DNA of 52,660 nucleotides from Membranihabitans marinus. GTDB lineage: Bacteria > Bacteroidota > Bacteroidia > Chitinophagales > Saprospiraceae. The position numbers and the translations under genes were made by a program. The stretch lies in assembly GCF_019802045.1 (NCBI RefSeq), contig NZ_JAHVHU010000022.1, forward strand, positions 1 to 52,660. The letters are read 5' to 3'. Shown in pieces: positions 43,476-52,660 of the stretch; position 1 is the first letter of the stretch; each line of letters opens with the position of its first letter. The notes under the pieces are model-generated. The model was not told where the DNA came from. It saw only the letters and a list, made by a program, of their open reading frames with translations, and ran no database searches.

Positions 43476-45971
43476 ATGAAACATAAATACCATATATCCG
43501 GAATGACCTGCAATGGCTGCCGCAGTCATGTAGAGCACGAACTTAATACCGTAGCCGGTGTAGCCAATGCATCTGTTGACCTCAAAGAAGAAGTGGCCGA
43601 AATAGAAATGGATCAGCACATTCCACTGGATCGATTCCAAAAGGCGCTGACCGAGTCGGGTGGATCGTATACCATTCATGAATGGAATGATAAGCCCGAA
43701 AAGCCAAAGACAGATAAAAAAAAAGTAGATAAGGGACCTGGGACTTATTATTGCCCCATGCAATGTGAAGGCGATAAAACCTACGATGCGCCGGGTGATT
43801 GCCCCGTTTGTGGGATGGATCTCGTCAAGGAAGTAAGTACGGAACCGACGCAGCAGCAATACACCTGTCCCATGCATCCGGAGGTCGTGGAGGATGAACC
43901 TGGGAGTTGTCCGATTTGTGGCATGGAACTGGTCCCCATGGAGCCGTATGAAAGCGAAGAAGAAAAAACGTACCAGAAGTTATTGAAGAAGTTTTGGATC
44001 GCCCTGGCTTTTACCTTCCCGATTTTTATCATCGCCATGTCCGAGATGATACCGGGTAATCCTTTGTACGACTGGATGGATCAGCGGTACTGGAACTGGA
44101 TCCAATTTGGACTTTCGCTTCCGGTGGTGTTCTATGCGACCTGGATGTTTTTTGAACGAGCTTATCGGTCGATTAAGACCTGGAATCTGAATATGTTCAC
44201 CCTAATCGGTATTGGAGCCGGGGTGGCCTGGTTGTTTAGCGTGTTTGGATTGCTATTCCCCGGTTTTTTTCCGGAGCAATTCCTTTCAGAATCTGGTGCT
44301 GTCCATGTTTATTTTGAAGCCGCCACGGTGATCCTGACGCTGGTACTAATGGGGCAGGTCCTGGAAGCCCGGGCTCACCAGAAAACCAATAGTGCAGTGA
44401 AGGAGCTTTTGAAACTGGCGCCCAATAAGGCGTTCCGGGTAGTGGATGGTCAAGAGGAAGAAATACCAGTGAGCCAGATACAAACCGGGGACCTTATTCG
44501 CGTCAAACCCGGGGGGAAGATACCGGTAGATGGAAAAATCCGGGAAGGCCAGAGCAGCATTGATGAATCGATGATTACCGGTGAACCGATTCCGGTGGAC
44601 AAAGAAGTGGAAGATGAGGTTCATTCAGGCACGATCAACGGGCAGAAAAGTTTTTTGATGGAAGCCACCAAGGTGGGATCTGATACTTTGCTTTCCCAGA
44701 TCATCGAAATGGTCAATAAAGCCAGCCGGAGCCGCGCGCCCATTCAGCAACTGGCGGACAAAATTTCATCGTACTTTGTCCCAATCGTTGTAGTGATAGC
44801 AGTGCTTACATTTGTCATTTGGGCGCTCATTGGTCCCGAGCCACGCTATGTGTATGCATTTGTGAATGCGGTCGCTGTGCTCATTATTGCCTGTCCGTGT
44901 GCATTGGGATTGGCCACACCGATGTCCGTGATGGTGGGTGTGGGTAAAGGTGCCAAATCCGGGGTATTGATTAAGGATGCAGAATCGTTGCAGCGGATGA
45001 ATGATGTCGACACCGTGGTCATCGATAAGACGGGTACGATCACAGAAGGAAAACCGGTGGTGGAAGATATCTGGTCCCAAGATTCACAGTATTCTGACGA
45101 AGAGATTCTTTCCTATGTGGTGTCGATCAATAGCCACAGTGAACATTCACTGGCAAAAGCTACATCGGAGTATGGTAAAAGCCAAAATGCCAAAGTGTGG
45201 GATACTGATCAATTTGAAGCTGTTTCCGGAAAAGGGGTAAAAGGAATGGTCAAAGAAAAAAAAGTAGCCTTAGGGAATAAGGCGATACTGGAAGAACTGG
45301 GGATTTCGATACCGGGTTCACTGCAGCAAGCAGCCCATGAGGCACAGAAAAAAGGGAAAACGATCTCTTATCTTTCCATTGGTGATCAGGTGGAAGCATT
45401 TGTAGTGATTGCAGATCAGATAAAGAAGACAAGTGGAAAAGCGATCCAACGTTTGCAGGATAAGGGTATTGAAGTGATTATGTTTACAGGGGATACCGAG
45501 GAAACCGCACAAGCCGTTTCCGAAGAAGTCGGCTTGACTTCTTTTCGGGCCGGTATGTTGCCGGAAGACAAGCTCCGGGAAGTAGAAAAGCTTCAAATTC
45601 AAGGCCACGTGGTGGCTATGGCTGGCGACGGGATCAATGATGCGCCGGCTCTGGCGCAGAGTGATGTGGGCATTGCGATGGGAACCGGAACCGATGTGGC
45701 GATTGAAAGTGCCGGGATAACCTTGGTAAAGGGGGATTTACATGGGATTGTCAAAGCGGTGAATTTGAGTGGTAGCGTAATGCGAAACATCAAACAAAAC
45801 CTGTTCTTTGCGTTGGTGTATAATTCCCTGGGCGTACCGATTGCAGCGGGTGTGCTCTTTCCATTTTTTGGATTATTGTTGTCACCGATGATTGCAGCCG
45901 TGGCTATGAGCTTTAGTTCCGTTTCTGTGATTGCGAATGCGCTCCGGTTGAAGGCGGTATCTATCGAATAA
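43476..45971 (+). CDS. copA: Copper-translocating P1B-type ATPase
   Basis: The 831-residue pump exports copper. It begins with an HMA domain (GMTCNGC, 9-15), then two heavy-metal-binding CxxC-type domains (CPMQC...GDCPVCGM at 93-113 and CPMHPE...GSCPICGM at 131-150), the actuator TGE (368-370), the transmembrane CPC (473-475), phosphorylated Asp in DKTGT (D517) and the [11 protein letters not shown] hinge. The tandem CPMHPE/CPxCGM units are typical of Bacteroidota heavy-metal ATPases. An ATG 10 codons upstream is possible. No copper-sensor regulator is next to it. Confidence 0.92.
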   Translation: MKHKYHISGMTCNGCRSHVEHELNTVAGVANASVDLKEEVAEIEMDQHIPLDRFQKALTESGGSYTIHEWNDKPEKPKTDKKKVDKGPGTYYCPMQCEGDKTYDAPGDCPVCGMDLVKEVSTEPTQQQYTCPMHPEVVEDEPGSCPICGMELVPMEPYESEEEKTYQKLLKKFWIALAFTFPIFIIAMSEMIPGNPLYDWMDQRYWNWIQFGLSLPVVFYATWMFFERAYRSIKTWNLNMFTLIGIGAGVAWLFSVFGLLFPGFFPEQFLSESGAVHVYFEAATVILTLVLMGQVLEARAHQKTNSAVKELLKLAPNKAFRVVDGQEEEIPVSQIQTGDLIRVKPGGKIPVDGKIREGQSSIDESMITGEPIPVDKEVEDEVHSGTINGQKSFLMEATKVGSDTLLSQIIEMVNKASRSRAPIQQLADKISSYFVPIVVVIAVLTFVIWALIGPEPRYVYAFVNAVAVLIIACPCALGLATPMSVMVGVGKGAKSGVLIKDAESLQRMNDVDTVVIDKTGTITEGKPVVEDIWSQDSQYSDEEILSYVVSINSHSEHSLAKATSEYGKSQNAKVWDTDQFEAVSGKGVKGMVKEKKVALGNKAILEELGISIPGSLQQAAHEAQKKGKTISYLSIGDQVEAFVVIADQIKKTSGKAIQRLQDKGIEVIMFTGDTEETAQAVSEEVGLTSFRAGMLPEDKLREVEKLQIQGHVVAMAGDGINDAPALAQSDVGIAMGTGTDVAIESAGITLVKGDLHGIVKAVNLSGSVMRNIKQNLFFALVYNSLGVPIAAGVLFPFFGLLLSPMIAAVAMSFSSVSVIANALRLKAVSIE

Positions 45972-46001
45972 AAAAACCCTTCCTCATCATTTGAAGAAGG
46001 G
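45971..46001. terminator. Hairpin after copA with A/T tract on one side
   Basis: Arms CCCTTC (45977-45982) and GAAGGG (45996-46001) flank a loop. Six A residues precede the hairpin, so the T tract lies on the minus strand. It could end minus-strand transcription entering copA as well as copA transcripts. Confidence 0.6.
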
Positions 46002-46292
46002 CAATGAATTAAAAGGGCAATATTAAAACATAAATAAGAAAATAATCTTCGCTTTAACGTTCGATACAATGATAAGGTGAATTTTCCTTATTTCGTAATA
46101 TCTTTTTAATCGGATACGTGAAAAAGTTAACTCAAATAAATTAAGAGTCTGCAACTTTACATTTAATATAAGTGTTCGTACAAACAATAAGCGGTGATTA
46201 GTACAAACGGCGCGTGGTGCTTTGGCACTTTGCGGCGGCGTGTCATGATCAAAAGTCGGGTAAAGTAAACTAGGAATAAAGACAATGTGAAT
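46002..46292. other. Spacer between copA and the REP element
   Basis: The spacer is AT-rich with no gene, tRNA or clear promoter. It ends where the first palindrome of the transposase-associated element begins. Confidence 0.4.
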
Positions 46293-46358
46293 GACCCCAG
46301 ACGGGGTCAGATTAGGTTAGCACCGTGCAAAAAAAGAACAATCGACCTCAGCGAGGTC
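46293..46358. repeat. Left REP pair flanking the REP-associated transposase
   Basis: Hairpin GACCCC-AGAC-GGGGTC (46293-46308) and hairpin GACCTC-AGC-GAGGTC (46344-46358) are each followed on the plus strand by a GATTAG motif, with different spacing and stem sequence. The right pair shows CTAATC before the stem, so the two sides are inverted. Confidence 0.85.
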
Positions 46359-46398
46359 GGATTAGATTTGCGCAGAATATTTCATCAGACCATCTTGG

Positions 46399-46860
46399 TT
46401 ATTCCAGGAATTCGAATAGGTATTCATCTTTATAGTCAATTTCAAAATCATTTAACATGGACAAATATTCATCCTTGAATCGTACTCTTTGAGGGTGTTT
46501 CTCCTGATGACGAATATACTCTATGATCTTACCTTTTTCTCTGTAACTATAAGAGAATGCACCATATCCAGTTTGCCATTGGAATTTACTTCGGGTAAAC
46601 CCTTTATTTTTGATAAAACTATTGCTGGACTTTTTAAGCTCTCTAACCAAATCACTAATTAGTTCATTATCTCTATAATCAAAAAACAAATGAACATGAT
46701 CATAGTTACCATTGACTGTCAGTGGATGATTTCCTCTGTCTAAAAGTGATGTGGACAGGTAGGAATAAAGTTCATTCCCCCAAGATTTCGCCAGTATTGC
46801 TTCCCTATATTTAACAGCGAATATAATTTGTATGTAAATCTTTAGATATTTATTGGCCAT
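46399..46860 (-). CDS. IS200-like REP-associated tyrosine transposase (RAYT)
   Basis: The protein of about 153 residues has the Y1 transposase (HUH) signature: DHVHLFF (HVH at 55-57), helical SDLVRELKKSSN, and a catalytic Tyr in EKGKIIEYIRHQEKH (Y115). IS200/RAYT enzymes move single-stranded DNA through a transient tyrosyl-DNA link. The flanking REP palindromes in inverted orientation make it a RAYT and not an autonomous IS200. The start is the ATG before ANKYLKIYI; further ATGs upstream give an unrelated leader. Confidence 0.85.
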   Translation of the reverse strand: MANKYLKIYIQIIFAVKYREAILAKSWGNELYSYLSTSLLDRGNHPLTVNGNYDHVHLFFDYRDNELISDLVRELKKSSNSFIKNKGFTRSKFQWQTGYGAFSYSYREKGKIIEYIRHQEKHPQRVRFKDEYLSMLNDFEIDYKDEYLFEFLE

Positions 46861-46959
46861 AGTGTTTCTTCTTAAAATAACACACTTTCTGAAATTTTCA
46901 TCTACACCACCCAATTAAAACACATCTAAATTTTGACAAATGCGTGCCATCAAACTAAT

Positions 46960-47028
46960 CCGACCCTGACTGGGTCGGTGGTATTGTATCAATACCTGGC
47001 TAACCTAATCTGATCCCCACGGGATCAG
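46960..47028. repeat. Right REP pair flanking the REP-associated transposase
   Basis: CCGACCC-TGAC-TGGGTCGG (46960-46978) and CTGATCCC-CAC-GGGATCAG (47010-47028) are preceded by CTAAT, mirroring the left pair. The whole REP-RAYT-REP unit is about 736 bp (46293-47028). Confidence 0.85.
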
Positions 47029-47492
47029 TCCATTGTAAAAGGTTTGAGCAAAAATGGAGCACCAACCAAGGCAAGATCGATACTTTAGGCCGCAAATGGA
47101 GTACCACTGGTCGATTGATCGATATTTGTATTTATGAAGAGTTAACCTCAGTCAAACAAAATCTTGCTAAAAATAATAATAGAAAGAGTTCGAATTTTCG
47201 AAAGATAATCCGAAACTCCTATGAATCATCGACCCAAATAATCCGAACCAGGGTAAACTATTGGCATTATCTAATTGTCAATCCGCAGAATCCCACTTAC
47301 GCCCTTCCAGCCCGCTCGGCAACGAAGATAACCCGCTTTATTCACCACGTCAATTTGTTATGATACATAGCATGGAGTGCATCAATTTCTTAAATTTCAA
47401 AATTGGGTATATTCACATAACCCAATTTTGGGTGGCATTTGAATTTTGCGGGTCAGGCAGGAGGAGATTTGTAAGACACCTAATTCCTACGC
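47029..47492. other. Gene-free stretch left of the LigD polymerase-domain gene
   Basis: Open frames here lack any domain, start late and overlap antisense sequence. I see no repeat beyond the REP pair and no promoter of recognisable type for the convergent neighbours. Confidence 0.4.
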
Positions 47493-48305
47493 CTATTTTT
47501 GGCCCAATCGCCGAAAAATATTTTGATAGGTATAATGGTCAGCGGAATCAATCGCACTGAGTTCGGACCATTCCAATGGGGTAGCGACACCGGCAGAAGC
47601 ATTGGATCGCAGCGAGTATGGACAGACGGAGGTCTGACCATAGGCATTGCGGAGGTAGTCGAGGAAGATTTTGTTCTCCCGGTTTTCGATCCGAACTTCG
47701 GTCGTTAACAGCTCAGGATACATTTCCTCGAGCTCCAGAGCCATTGATTTAATCACATCCCGTCGTTCGTCAAACGTTTTTACCCGCTGCGCCGGATACC
47801 AGATGTGAAGACCTGTTTTACCGGTCGTCATCAGTTGGGGTTTTTTGCCTTTTTTACGCAGATATTTTTTGATCAATTGGGCGGATTCTTTCACCTCCTC
47901 AAAATCACCGTTATCGGGCGGGTCCAGATCAAAAACTACCTTGTCGGGTTCATTGAGTCGGTCCTGACGGGCCAGCCAGGTATGGAAACTCACCGTGCCC
48001 TGATTCGCAAAATAGATCAGAGATTCCAGAGAATCACAATAAAACTGCATTTTATTGCCCGATTCAGTGGGGACTTCGACGCGGGATATAAAATCCGGAA
48101 AATAATCAAACACATTTTTTTGATGGAATCCTTCCGCTTCGATGCCATCCGGAAACCGGAGCAGAGTTAGTGGCCGGTTTTTGAGGTGCGGCAACATGTA
48201 TTCCGATATCTTCTCATAGTATTCGACCATTTCTCCCTTGGTCAATCCAAGGTCTGGAAAAATGATCTTATCAGGATGACTGATTTTTATGCCGGCTATC
48301 TCCAT
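47493..48305 (-). CDS. Stand-alone LigD-type polymerase (primase-polymerase) domain
   Basis: The 270-residue protein is the AEP-type polymerase domain of DNA ligase D: LSHPDKIIFPDLGLTKGEMVEYY-like start, RFPDGIEAEGFHQKN, the metal-binding VVFDLDPPD (D126, D128), and TTGKTGLHIWYP (161-171) with the conserved H for nucleotide binding. In NHEJ such domains add (ribo)nucleotides to ends. Here there is no ligase or nuclease domain, and no ku gene is visible, so the partner is elsewhere or the function differs. It is complete and of the length of a single module. Confidence 0.85.
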   Translation of the reverse strand: MEIAGIKISHPDKIIFPDLGLTKGEMVEYYEKISEYMLPHLKNRPLTLLRFPDGIEAEGFHQKNVFDYFPDFISRVEVPTESGNKMQFYCDSLESLIYFANQGTVSFHTWLARQDRLNEPDKVVFDLDPPDNGDFEEVKESAQLIKKYLRKKGKKPQLMTTGKTGLHIWYPAQRVKTFDERRDVIKSMALELEEMYPELLTTEVRIENRENKIFLDYLRNAYGQTSVCPYSLRSNASAGVATPLEWSELSAIDSADHYTYQNIFRRLGQK

Positions 48306-48659
48306 GGATGTGCGTGATCTGTGATCGCCATTGCGTGTGTTATAATTCGATCTTATTGACGTAAAACTAATGAAAGATACTAAAAAAAGTGAATAGTGTG
48401 TAGTTTATAGGTGGTTGATTCGGTTAATAAACTTGAGCGGGTGAGAATTTTTAGTTTTAAATTTTTAAATGAGGGTTTTTCTTGGGGGTCAATGATCCTT
48501 TTGACCGATGTTTGGTTTTAAATCTTTCGGCATCTTCTGCTCTCTTTTTAAGTAAGTTAGCGAGGCTAACCCATCGCCCATTAATACAAACAATGATCGA
48601 TTTTTGTGTTGAGGAAAACTTAGATTTGACAGATCTTCGAGATCTGTTAAATCTGTTTT
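48306..48659. repeat. Spacer with a strong hairpin downstream of the RND gene
   Basis: At 48622-48654, arms AGATTTgACAGATCT and AGATCTGTtAAATCT form a 14-bp paired stem around TCG. It follows the RND stop on the minus strand and is a good terminator or REP candidate. The rest carries no accepted gene; an open minus-strand frame at 48457-48750 only reads through the RND tail region in a different frame. Confidence 0.65.
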
Positions 48660-51600
48660 CTATTTTTTGAAAAAAACGGGTAGCAGCAGAACCAAAACGA
48701 TGACCGAAGCCACCATTCCACCGATGGTACATACAGCCAGGGAATACCAAAACGGATCACTTTTATCAAAAATCACAAAAGGCAGTAAACCAAGTACTGT
48801 GGAAAGAGCGGTCAGCAGGATGGGAATGATTTTTCCATTATAAGCCTTAAGATAAGCCACCGGAGTAGGAAGATGACGTTGTATTAGACGGACCCGGTTA
48901 TAATCGTTGATGATAAAGAATACCGCATTGACCGACAGCCCGCCGACCAGGAGGAACGAGGCCAGACCGCCTTGTCCAAATTGGAATTCAAAAAAATGGG
49001 TCACGAGGAAGATACCGATGTAAGAGAACGGGATCATCACCACCGGAATCAATGCCTGACGGATGGAATTGAATAAAATACTCCCGAGAATCCATACGAA
49101 CAACATCCCCATTAGAATAATCCAGGCCATGGACGATTTGGAGTCAGGACCGCCCCAGTAATTACGCTGTGACTTGACCTGATAACCCACCGGCAGATTG
49201 GCCTGAATCTGTTCGATGCTTTCCTCCATGACCTTATTGCCCAGGCGATAATTCCCGATAAAATCATATTCCAAAACCAGCTGATACGCTTGATTTTTCC
49301 GCACGATGTCACTGCTTCCTTTTTCCTTTTCCAGGGTAAATACATCTTTCTGCCTGAAAAATGAATTGGAATCCCGCCGCGCCGGACGATGCAGGAATGA
49401 CCACATCTGATCCTGTTGGTCCACCGCCTGAATGACCCGAACCGGAACCGTTCGTCCTTCATACGGCCATTGAGTGACTGCGCCAAAATCCCTCCGGCCA
49501 GACTCAAAGTGGGAAGCCATGATCCCGAGATGGATGTTGTTTTTTAGTAGAAAAGCGGGGGCCTTGAAGTCCATATAATAATAATAGTCCTCAGGGATGT
49601 AGTAGTTGATGTCGGAGTTTATAAAAACCTGCTTGATTCGGGGGTGTTCTTCCAGATAACTTTTTGACGAGCGCGCCAGGGCCCAGATCTGATCAAAGTT
49701 ATACCCGGTCAATACAATATGCGTAGACACCCGCTCCCCCGGCAATACATTATTGAAGGCGTCACCTACGCCCCATACCCGAAAGTCGGCACTACCTGCC
49801 GAGACGGCGAATGAAGTTAATTCATCTTTGAGCTGATAGGGGAATCCCGTTTTCTCGTAATCTTCTTTGAAAAGGATCTCGATGCGGGCATTTTTCGGAT
49901 TCGAAATATTAAGCTGAAATTGTTTGATTTGCGGGAAAGATTTCAAAAATGATTCTACCCGGAGCATCACTTCATTGAGTTGACTGATGGTCCCGCCTGG
50001 TGGCATCTGGGCCTGGAGGAAAAGCTTGGTTTCTTCCCGGCGCTGGGAACCGAAGAAAAACCGGTCCCGGTGATTGTAGAACAATCGAAAAGTGCCCCCG
50101 AGCCACTCATCCATAAAAGGTCGGATATGGTCGGCATAAAATTTATTTTCCTGAACGGTGTTGTACCGCTCCGCCCACTTGGTCTCTTTTTCAATTTTGT
50201 TCGGAAGCATAAAGAACGGGAGACCGAAAAGTAAAACGAATAATACAGGAATCACCCACCGGTGTCGGGACGTAAAGCGGCTGTAGCTGAGGTAAGTCGT
50301 GTTGAAAAAACGGATCCGACGTGGAATGCGGCGGATATATCGGCGTTGATCGCCCACACTCAACAAACTGCTCAGCGCGGGAATCAGGTAAAGCGCAGTC
50401 AAGAGCGACATGGTGAGATTGATGCTAAATATGAGAAAGAAGTCCACCAGGTTTTCCCGCTGACTTTTTTCCATGAGAAATATGGCGGCCAATGCACCGA
50501 TGGTGGTGATGGTAGCGGCGAATATGGCCAGGAATATCCTTTTATTCCCTTTTTTACGGATGTGGTCGGACATGATGAGGATATTGTCCAGAATAATCCC
50601 CAAGGACAGAGTCAGTCCCGCAATGGAGTAGAGGTGAAGCGAAAGCCCGGATAAGTAATAACAAAGAAATGACGCGGACAACGTAAAGATCAGACTCAAA
50701 AAGATAATACTGATTTGTCGCCAGTTGCGGTACAGGATGACAATAAACAACATGAGAATGACCAGGGTGGCTATGGATCGGTAGGTGATCATCGTCAGTT
50801 CTCGCTCCAGGAATTCAGCGGCGTTGTAGGATTCGAATACCTGAATAAAGTCCTTGTTTTCGGATTCAAACTGTCGTACGATGTTCAGCGATTGACCGGC
50901 GAGTTTGATCAGATTGGCCTGGCGTTCGGCTGATATGGAAAGATTCACAGATTGCAAACCATTGATGCGGTAATATTGATTGGGCGGGGCTATGTTTTTG
51001 GATAGATGGCCCAGATCCCGGACAAAGATGGTACGCGATCCTTGTTGTTTTACCGGGAGATCGGGTATATAGCTCAGCGGATCTCGATCCATGCCTTCCC
51101 CGGCATAGATCAGGTAGGTCATGGCGGTCGGGGCGGATGGTTTAGAAATCCGGGTTTTGCCCAGTTCGCGTTTGCTTATAGCTGTGCGAATGGACTGCAT
51201 GACTTCCCGGGGCTGGATGTTTAGCGTTTGTAGTTTTTCGGGTTGTAGGGTCAAGTGAACTTCATGTTGAGGTGCCCCATAGATATGGACCGAGGCGATT
51301 CCTTGCTGGGCGGATATATCGGGCAGCAGATTCCGGGAGAGAAAGTCGTGTAATTCGGTAGCGGGCAGGGTGCTGTTGACGGCGAAGGTGAGTAATCGTT
51401 GCTCAGTCTGGAACTCGCTCTGGTAATGGATCACGGGAAAGGAAGCGCCGGGCGGGAATTGACCGTAGAGCTGTCGGATCCGGGCAGATACCTCTAATCT
51501 TTTTTTTGCAATATCGTACCGGTCGCTAAACTGAAGCATAATTTGTCCCTGGTTGTCCGACGATCGGGATTGGATGTCGGTGAGTCCTTCGATGGAAGCG

Positions 51601-51827
51601 AGCATTCGTTCCAGGGGCGCTGTGATCCCTGATTCGACGGCTTCCGGACTTCCACCGGATAGATTATATGATATCTGGAGACCATGACTGCGGGGTGGGG
51701 GATTGAGCTGTATGGACAAGAAAGGGATCACGGCCAGACCACAAAGACCGATGACCAGCGCCAGCAGGACGATGCGAAAAGGGGTAAATCGATATGTGGA
51801 TTCTTGTGCCAAAAGAAATGGTAACAT
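48660..51827 (-). CDS. RND family efflux transporter permease (AcrB/CusA type)
   Basis: The 1055-residue inner-membrane pump has the RND plan: a first helix after the N-terminus (LALVIGLCGLAVIPFLSI), a large periplasmic loop with GGSPEAVESGITAPLERMLASIEG (a canonical RND motif), and a central helix cluster around 335-500. A second periplasmic loop and a C-terminal cluster (residues about 900-1050) follow. RND pumps export drugs, dyes or metals with a periplasmic adaptor and outer-membrane channel, neither of which is present in the window. Substrate cannot be assigned. A REP-like hairpin follows the stop. Confidence 0.88.
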   Translation of the reverse strand: MLPFLLAQESTYRFTPFRIVLLALVIGLCGLAVIPFLSIQLNPPPRSHGLQISYNLSGGSPEAVESGITAPLERMLASIEGLTDIQSRSSDNQGQIMLQFSDRYDIAKKRLEVSARIRQLYGQFPPGASFPVIHYQSEFQTEQRLLTFAVNSTLPATELHDFLSRNLLPDISAQQGIASVHIYGAPQHEVHLTLQPEKLQTLNIQPREVMQSIRTAISKRELGKTRISKPSAPTAMTYLIYAGEGMDRDPLSYIPDLPVKQQGSRTIFVRDLGHLSKNIAPPNQYYRINGLQSVNLSISAERQANLIKLAGQSLNIVRQFESENKDFIQVFESYNAAEFLERELTMITYRSIATLVILMLFIVILYRNWRQISIIFLSLIFTLSASFLCYYLSGLSLHLYSIAGLTLSLGIILDNILIMSDHIRKKGNKRIFLAIFAATITTIGALAAIFLMEKSQRENLVDFFLIFSINLTMSLLTALYLIPALSSLLSVGDQRRYIRRIPRRIRFFNTTYLSYSRFTSRHRWVIPVLFVLLFGLPFFMLPNKIEKETKWAERYNTVQENKFYADHIRPFMDEWLGGTFRLFYNHRDRFFFGSQRREETKLFLQAQMPPGGTISQLNEVMLRVESFLKSFPQIKQFQLNISNPKNARIEILFKEDYEKTGFPYQLKDELTSFAVSAGSADFRVWGVGDAFNNVLPGERVSTHIVLTGYNFDQIWALARSSKSYLEEHPRIKQVFINSDINYYIPEDYYYYMDFKAPAFLLKNNIHLGIMASHFESGRRDFGAVTQWPYEGRTVPVRVIQAVDQQDQMWSFLHRPARRDSNSFFRQKDVFTLEKEKGSSDIVRKNQAYQLVLEYDFIGNYRLGNKVMEESIEQIQANLPVGYQVKSQRNYWGGPDSKSSMAWIILMGMLFVWILGSILFNSIRQALIPVVMIPFSYIGIFLVTHFFEFQFGQGGLASFLLVGGLSVNAVFFIINDYNRVRLIQRHLPTPVAYLKAYNGKIIPILLTALSTVLGLLPFVIFDKSDPFWYSLAVCTIGGMVASVIVLVLLLPVFFKK

Positions 51828-52660
51828 TAAAAAGTACTAATTTATTAATTATTTGGTAACTTTTGTGGATATTATGCGAAGTGTTGGATGGTGATGGAAG
51901 ATCTGTGTGCCTTTGGAGCCCCCTGCTAAGGTTGAGCTTTTCACCCACGTACCTCACCTGACACGGGAATTCTATTCCTAGATCGGTTTCTACCTATGGA
52001 CCGTACCTAGCGGGACGATGCTGCGGAAGTTGATTGATTAGAAATCCATCAGGGAATACCAATGATTTTTACTGAGGGATACAGAGGTTTTTCCGTAATA
52101 GACGGGATTCATAAGCCGGGGTGGGGAGGTGCGAAGGGGGGTTGTGAAGCCCATTTTGAGTGGATGTTCAGAGATAGACCCCAAGGAATTCCACGAAGAG
52201 TTTTGCATGGAGGACACGGAGTTATTACGCCAAGAGGCGTAAAGATTTTTTCACAGAGGGTCACAGAGGATTCATGGAGGAACACGGAGGTATTTCAGTA
52301 GTAGACGGGATTCATAAGCCGGGGAGGGTAAGTGCGAAGGGGGATTGTGAAGCCCATTTTGAGAGGGTGTTCAGGGATGACCCAAAGGAATTCCATGGAG
52401 ATTTTTTCACGGAGGGCCACGAAGGATTCACGGAGGAGCACGGAGGAGTTGCGCACAATGGAGTGCAAAGCTTATGAACAAAACCACTATCGTTAAATAA
52501 AACCCAGCAGAGCGATGCCATACCATAAATTCGAGAACTTCGGGCTTGTTTAAAATTTTGTGTATTCGCTCAAAATTGATTCTGATTTCATGAGTAAAGT
52601 TAAATAATCATTTTATGACTTTCACCCGATCCGGGAATAAGATAGTCAGTTGGTTAAAAA
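51828..52660. repeat. Right-end repeat region with duplicated segment and CAC(A/G)GAGG units
   Basis: A segment of about 95 bp starting TAGACGGGATTCATAAGCCGGGG occurs at 52099 and again at 52302 (offset 203 bp, several mismatches). Between them lie reiterated CACAGAGG/CACGGAGG units. A hairpin TTACGCC-AAGA-GGCGTAA (52225-52242) is followed by a T-rich stretch. No gene is supported in this 830-bp tail. Confidence 0.7.

Noticed and set aside
46999-47010. tRNA-like feature near the REP hairpins
   Set aside because: The stems are isolated hairpins without a cloverleaf, anticodon arm or T-loop.
48457-48750. 97-codon minus-strand frame after the RND gene
   Set aside because: Its first part overlaps the RND coding sequence in another frame and the rest crosses the hairpin; no family match.
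52090-52450. Possible CRISPR array in the CAC(A/G)GAGG region
   Set aside because: Repeats are 8-9 bp and directly reiterated, with no regular spacers and no cas genes.

Overview
The window looks like a chromosomal segment of a member of the Bacteroidota, plausibly Saprospiria or a neighbouring class. Supporting signs are parA-parB followed by a DUF5683 gene, a DUF4369-type thioredoxin protein, a six-bladed beta-propeller lipoprotein, a CcmE with a Cys haem ligand, Mpl and UPF0173 housekeeping proteins, a PNGase F-like secreted enzyme and promoters of the TAnnTTTG type. No rRNA, tRNA or CRISPR array was seen.

Left accessory island (about 1-6800, all minus strand). It reads like a decayed integron carrying defence-type cassettes. 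In reading direction there is a frameshifted tyrosine-recombinase remnant (6791-6489), a cassette with a TIR-winged-helix protein, a 130-bp attC-like imperfect palindrome, a cassette with a DUF3800 protein, a second 130-bp attC-like palindrome, and then a large cassette with three tightly packed genes (GIY-YIG nuclease, 70-aa protein, Rad50/RloC-like zinc-hook ATPase). The attC that should close the third cassette appears to be cut by an IS66-family element, itself apparently a nested double insertion (175-bp repeat of the IS end). Cassette starts and the R'' boxes of their own attC sites are complementary (9/9, 7/7 and 6/7 bases), which is the diagnostic relationship for integron cassettes. 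This is the most interesting part of the window.

Core region (7130-33703). Housekeeping genes: rocD-coaE (overlapping), a MazG-like pyrophosphohydrolase, a thioredoxin-fold envelope protein, mpl, pdhB, a Tat-exported Gfo/Idh/MocA oxidoreductase, a DUF697-SHOCT protein overlapping a DinB protein, fmt, an SCP2 protein, UPF0173 hydrolase-parA-parB-DUF5683, lipB overlapping an acyl-CoA thioesterase, a two-part gene divided by an in-frame TAG, the ccmE-ccmF-DUF2520-small protein operon, a DUF4403-like protein, a lipoprotein, dusB and a CCA-adding enzyme.

Right region (33716-52660). More accessory in character: an FKBP lipoprotein, an Rpn/PD-(D/E)XK protein with a 12-nt repeat, nfo, a beta-propeller lipoprotein, an S9 peptidase pseudogene with its propeller deleted beside an intact paralogue, a PNGase F-like enzyme, a copper P-type ATPase, an IS200-like REP-associated transposase flanked by inverted REP hairpins, a stand-alone LigD polymerase domain and an RND pump. 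Intergenic gaps here carry several families of palindromic or dispersed repeats.
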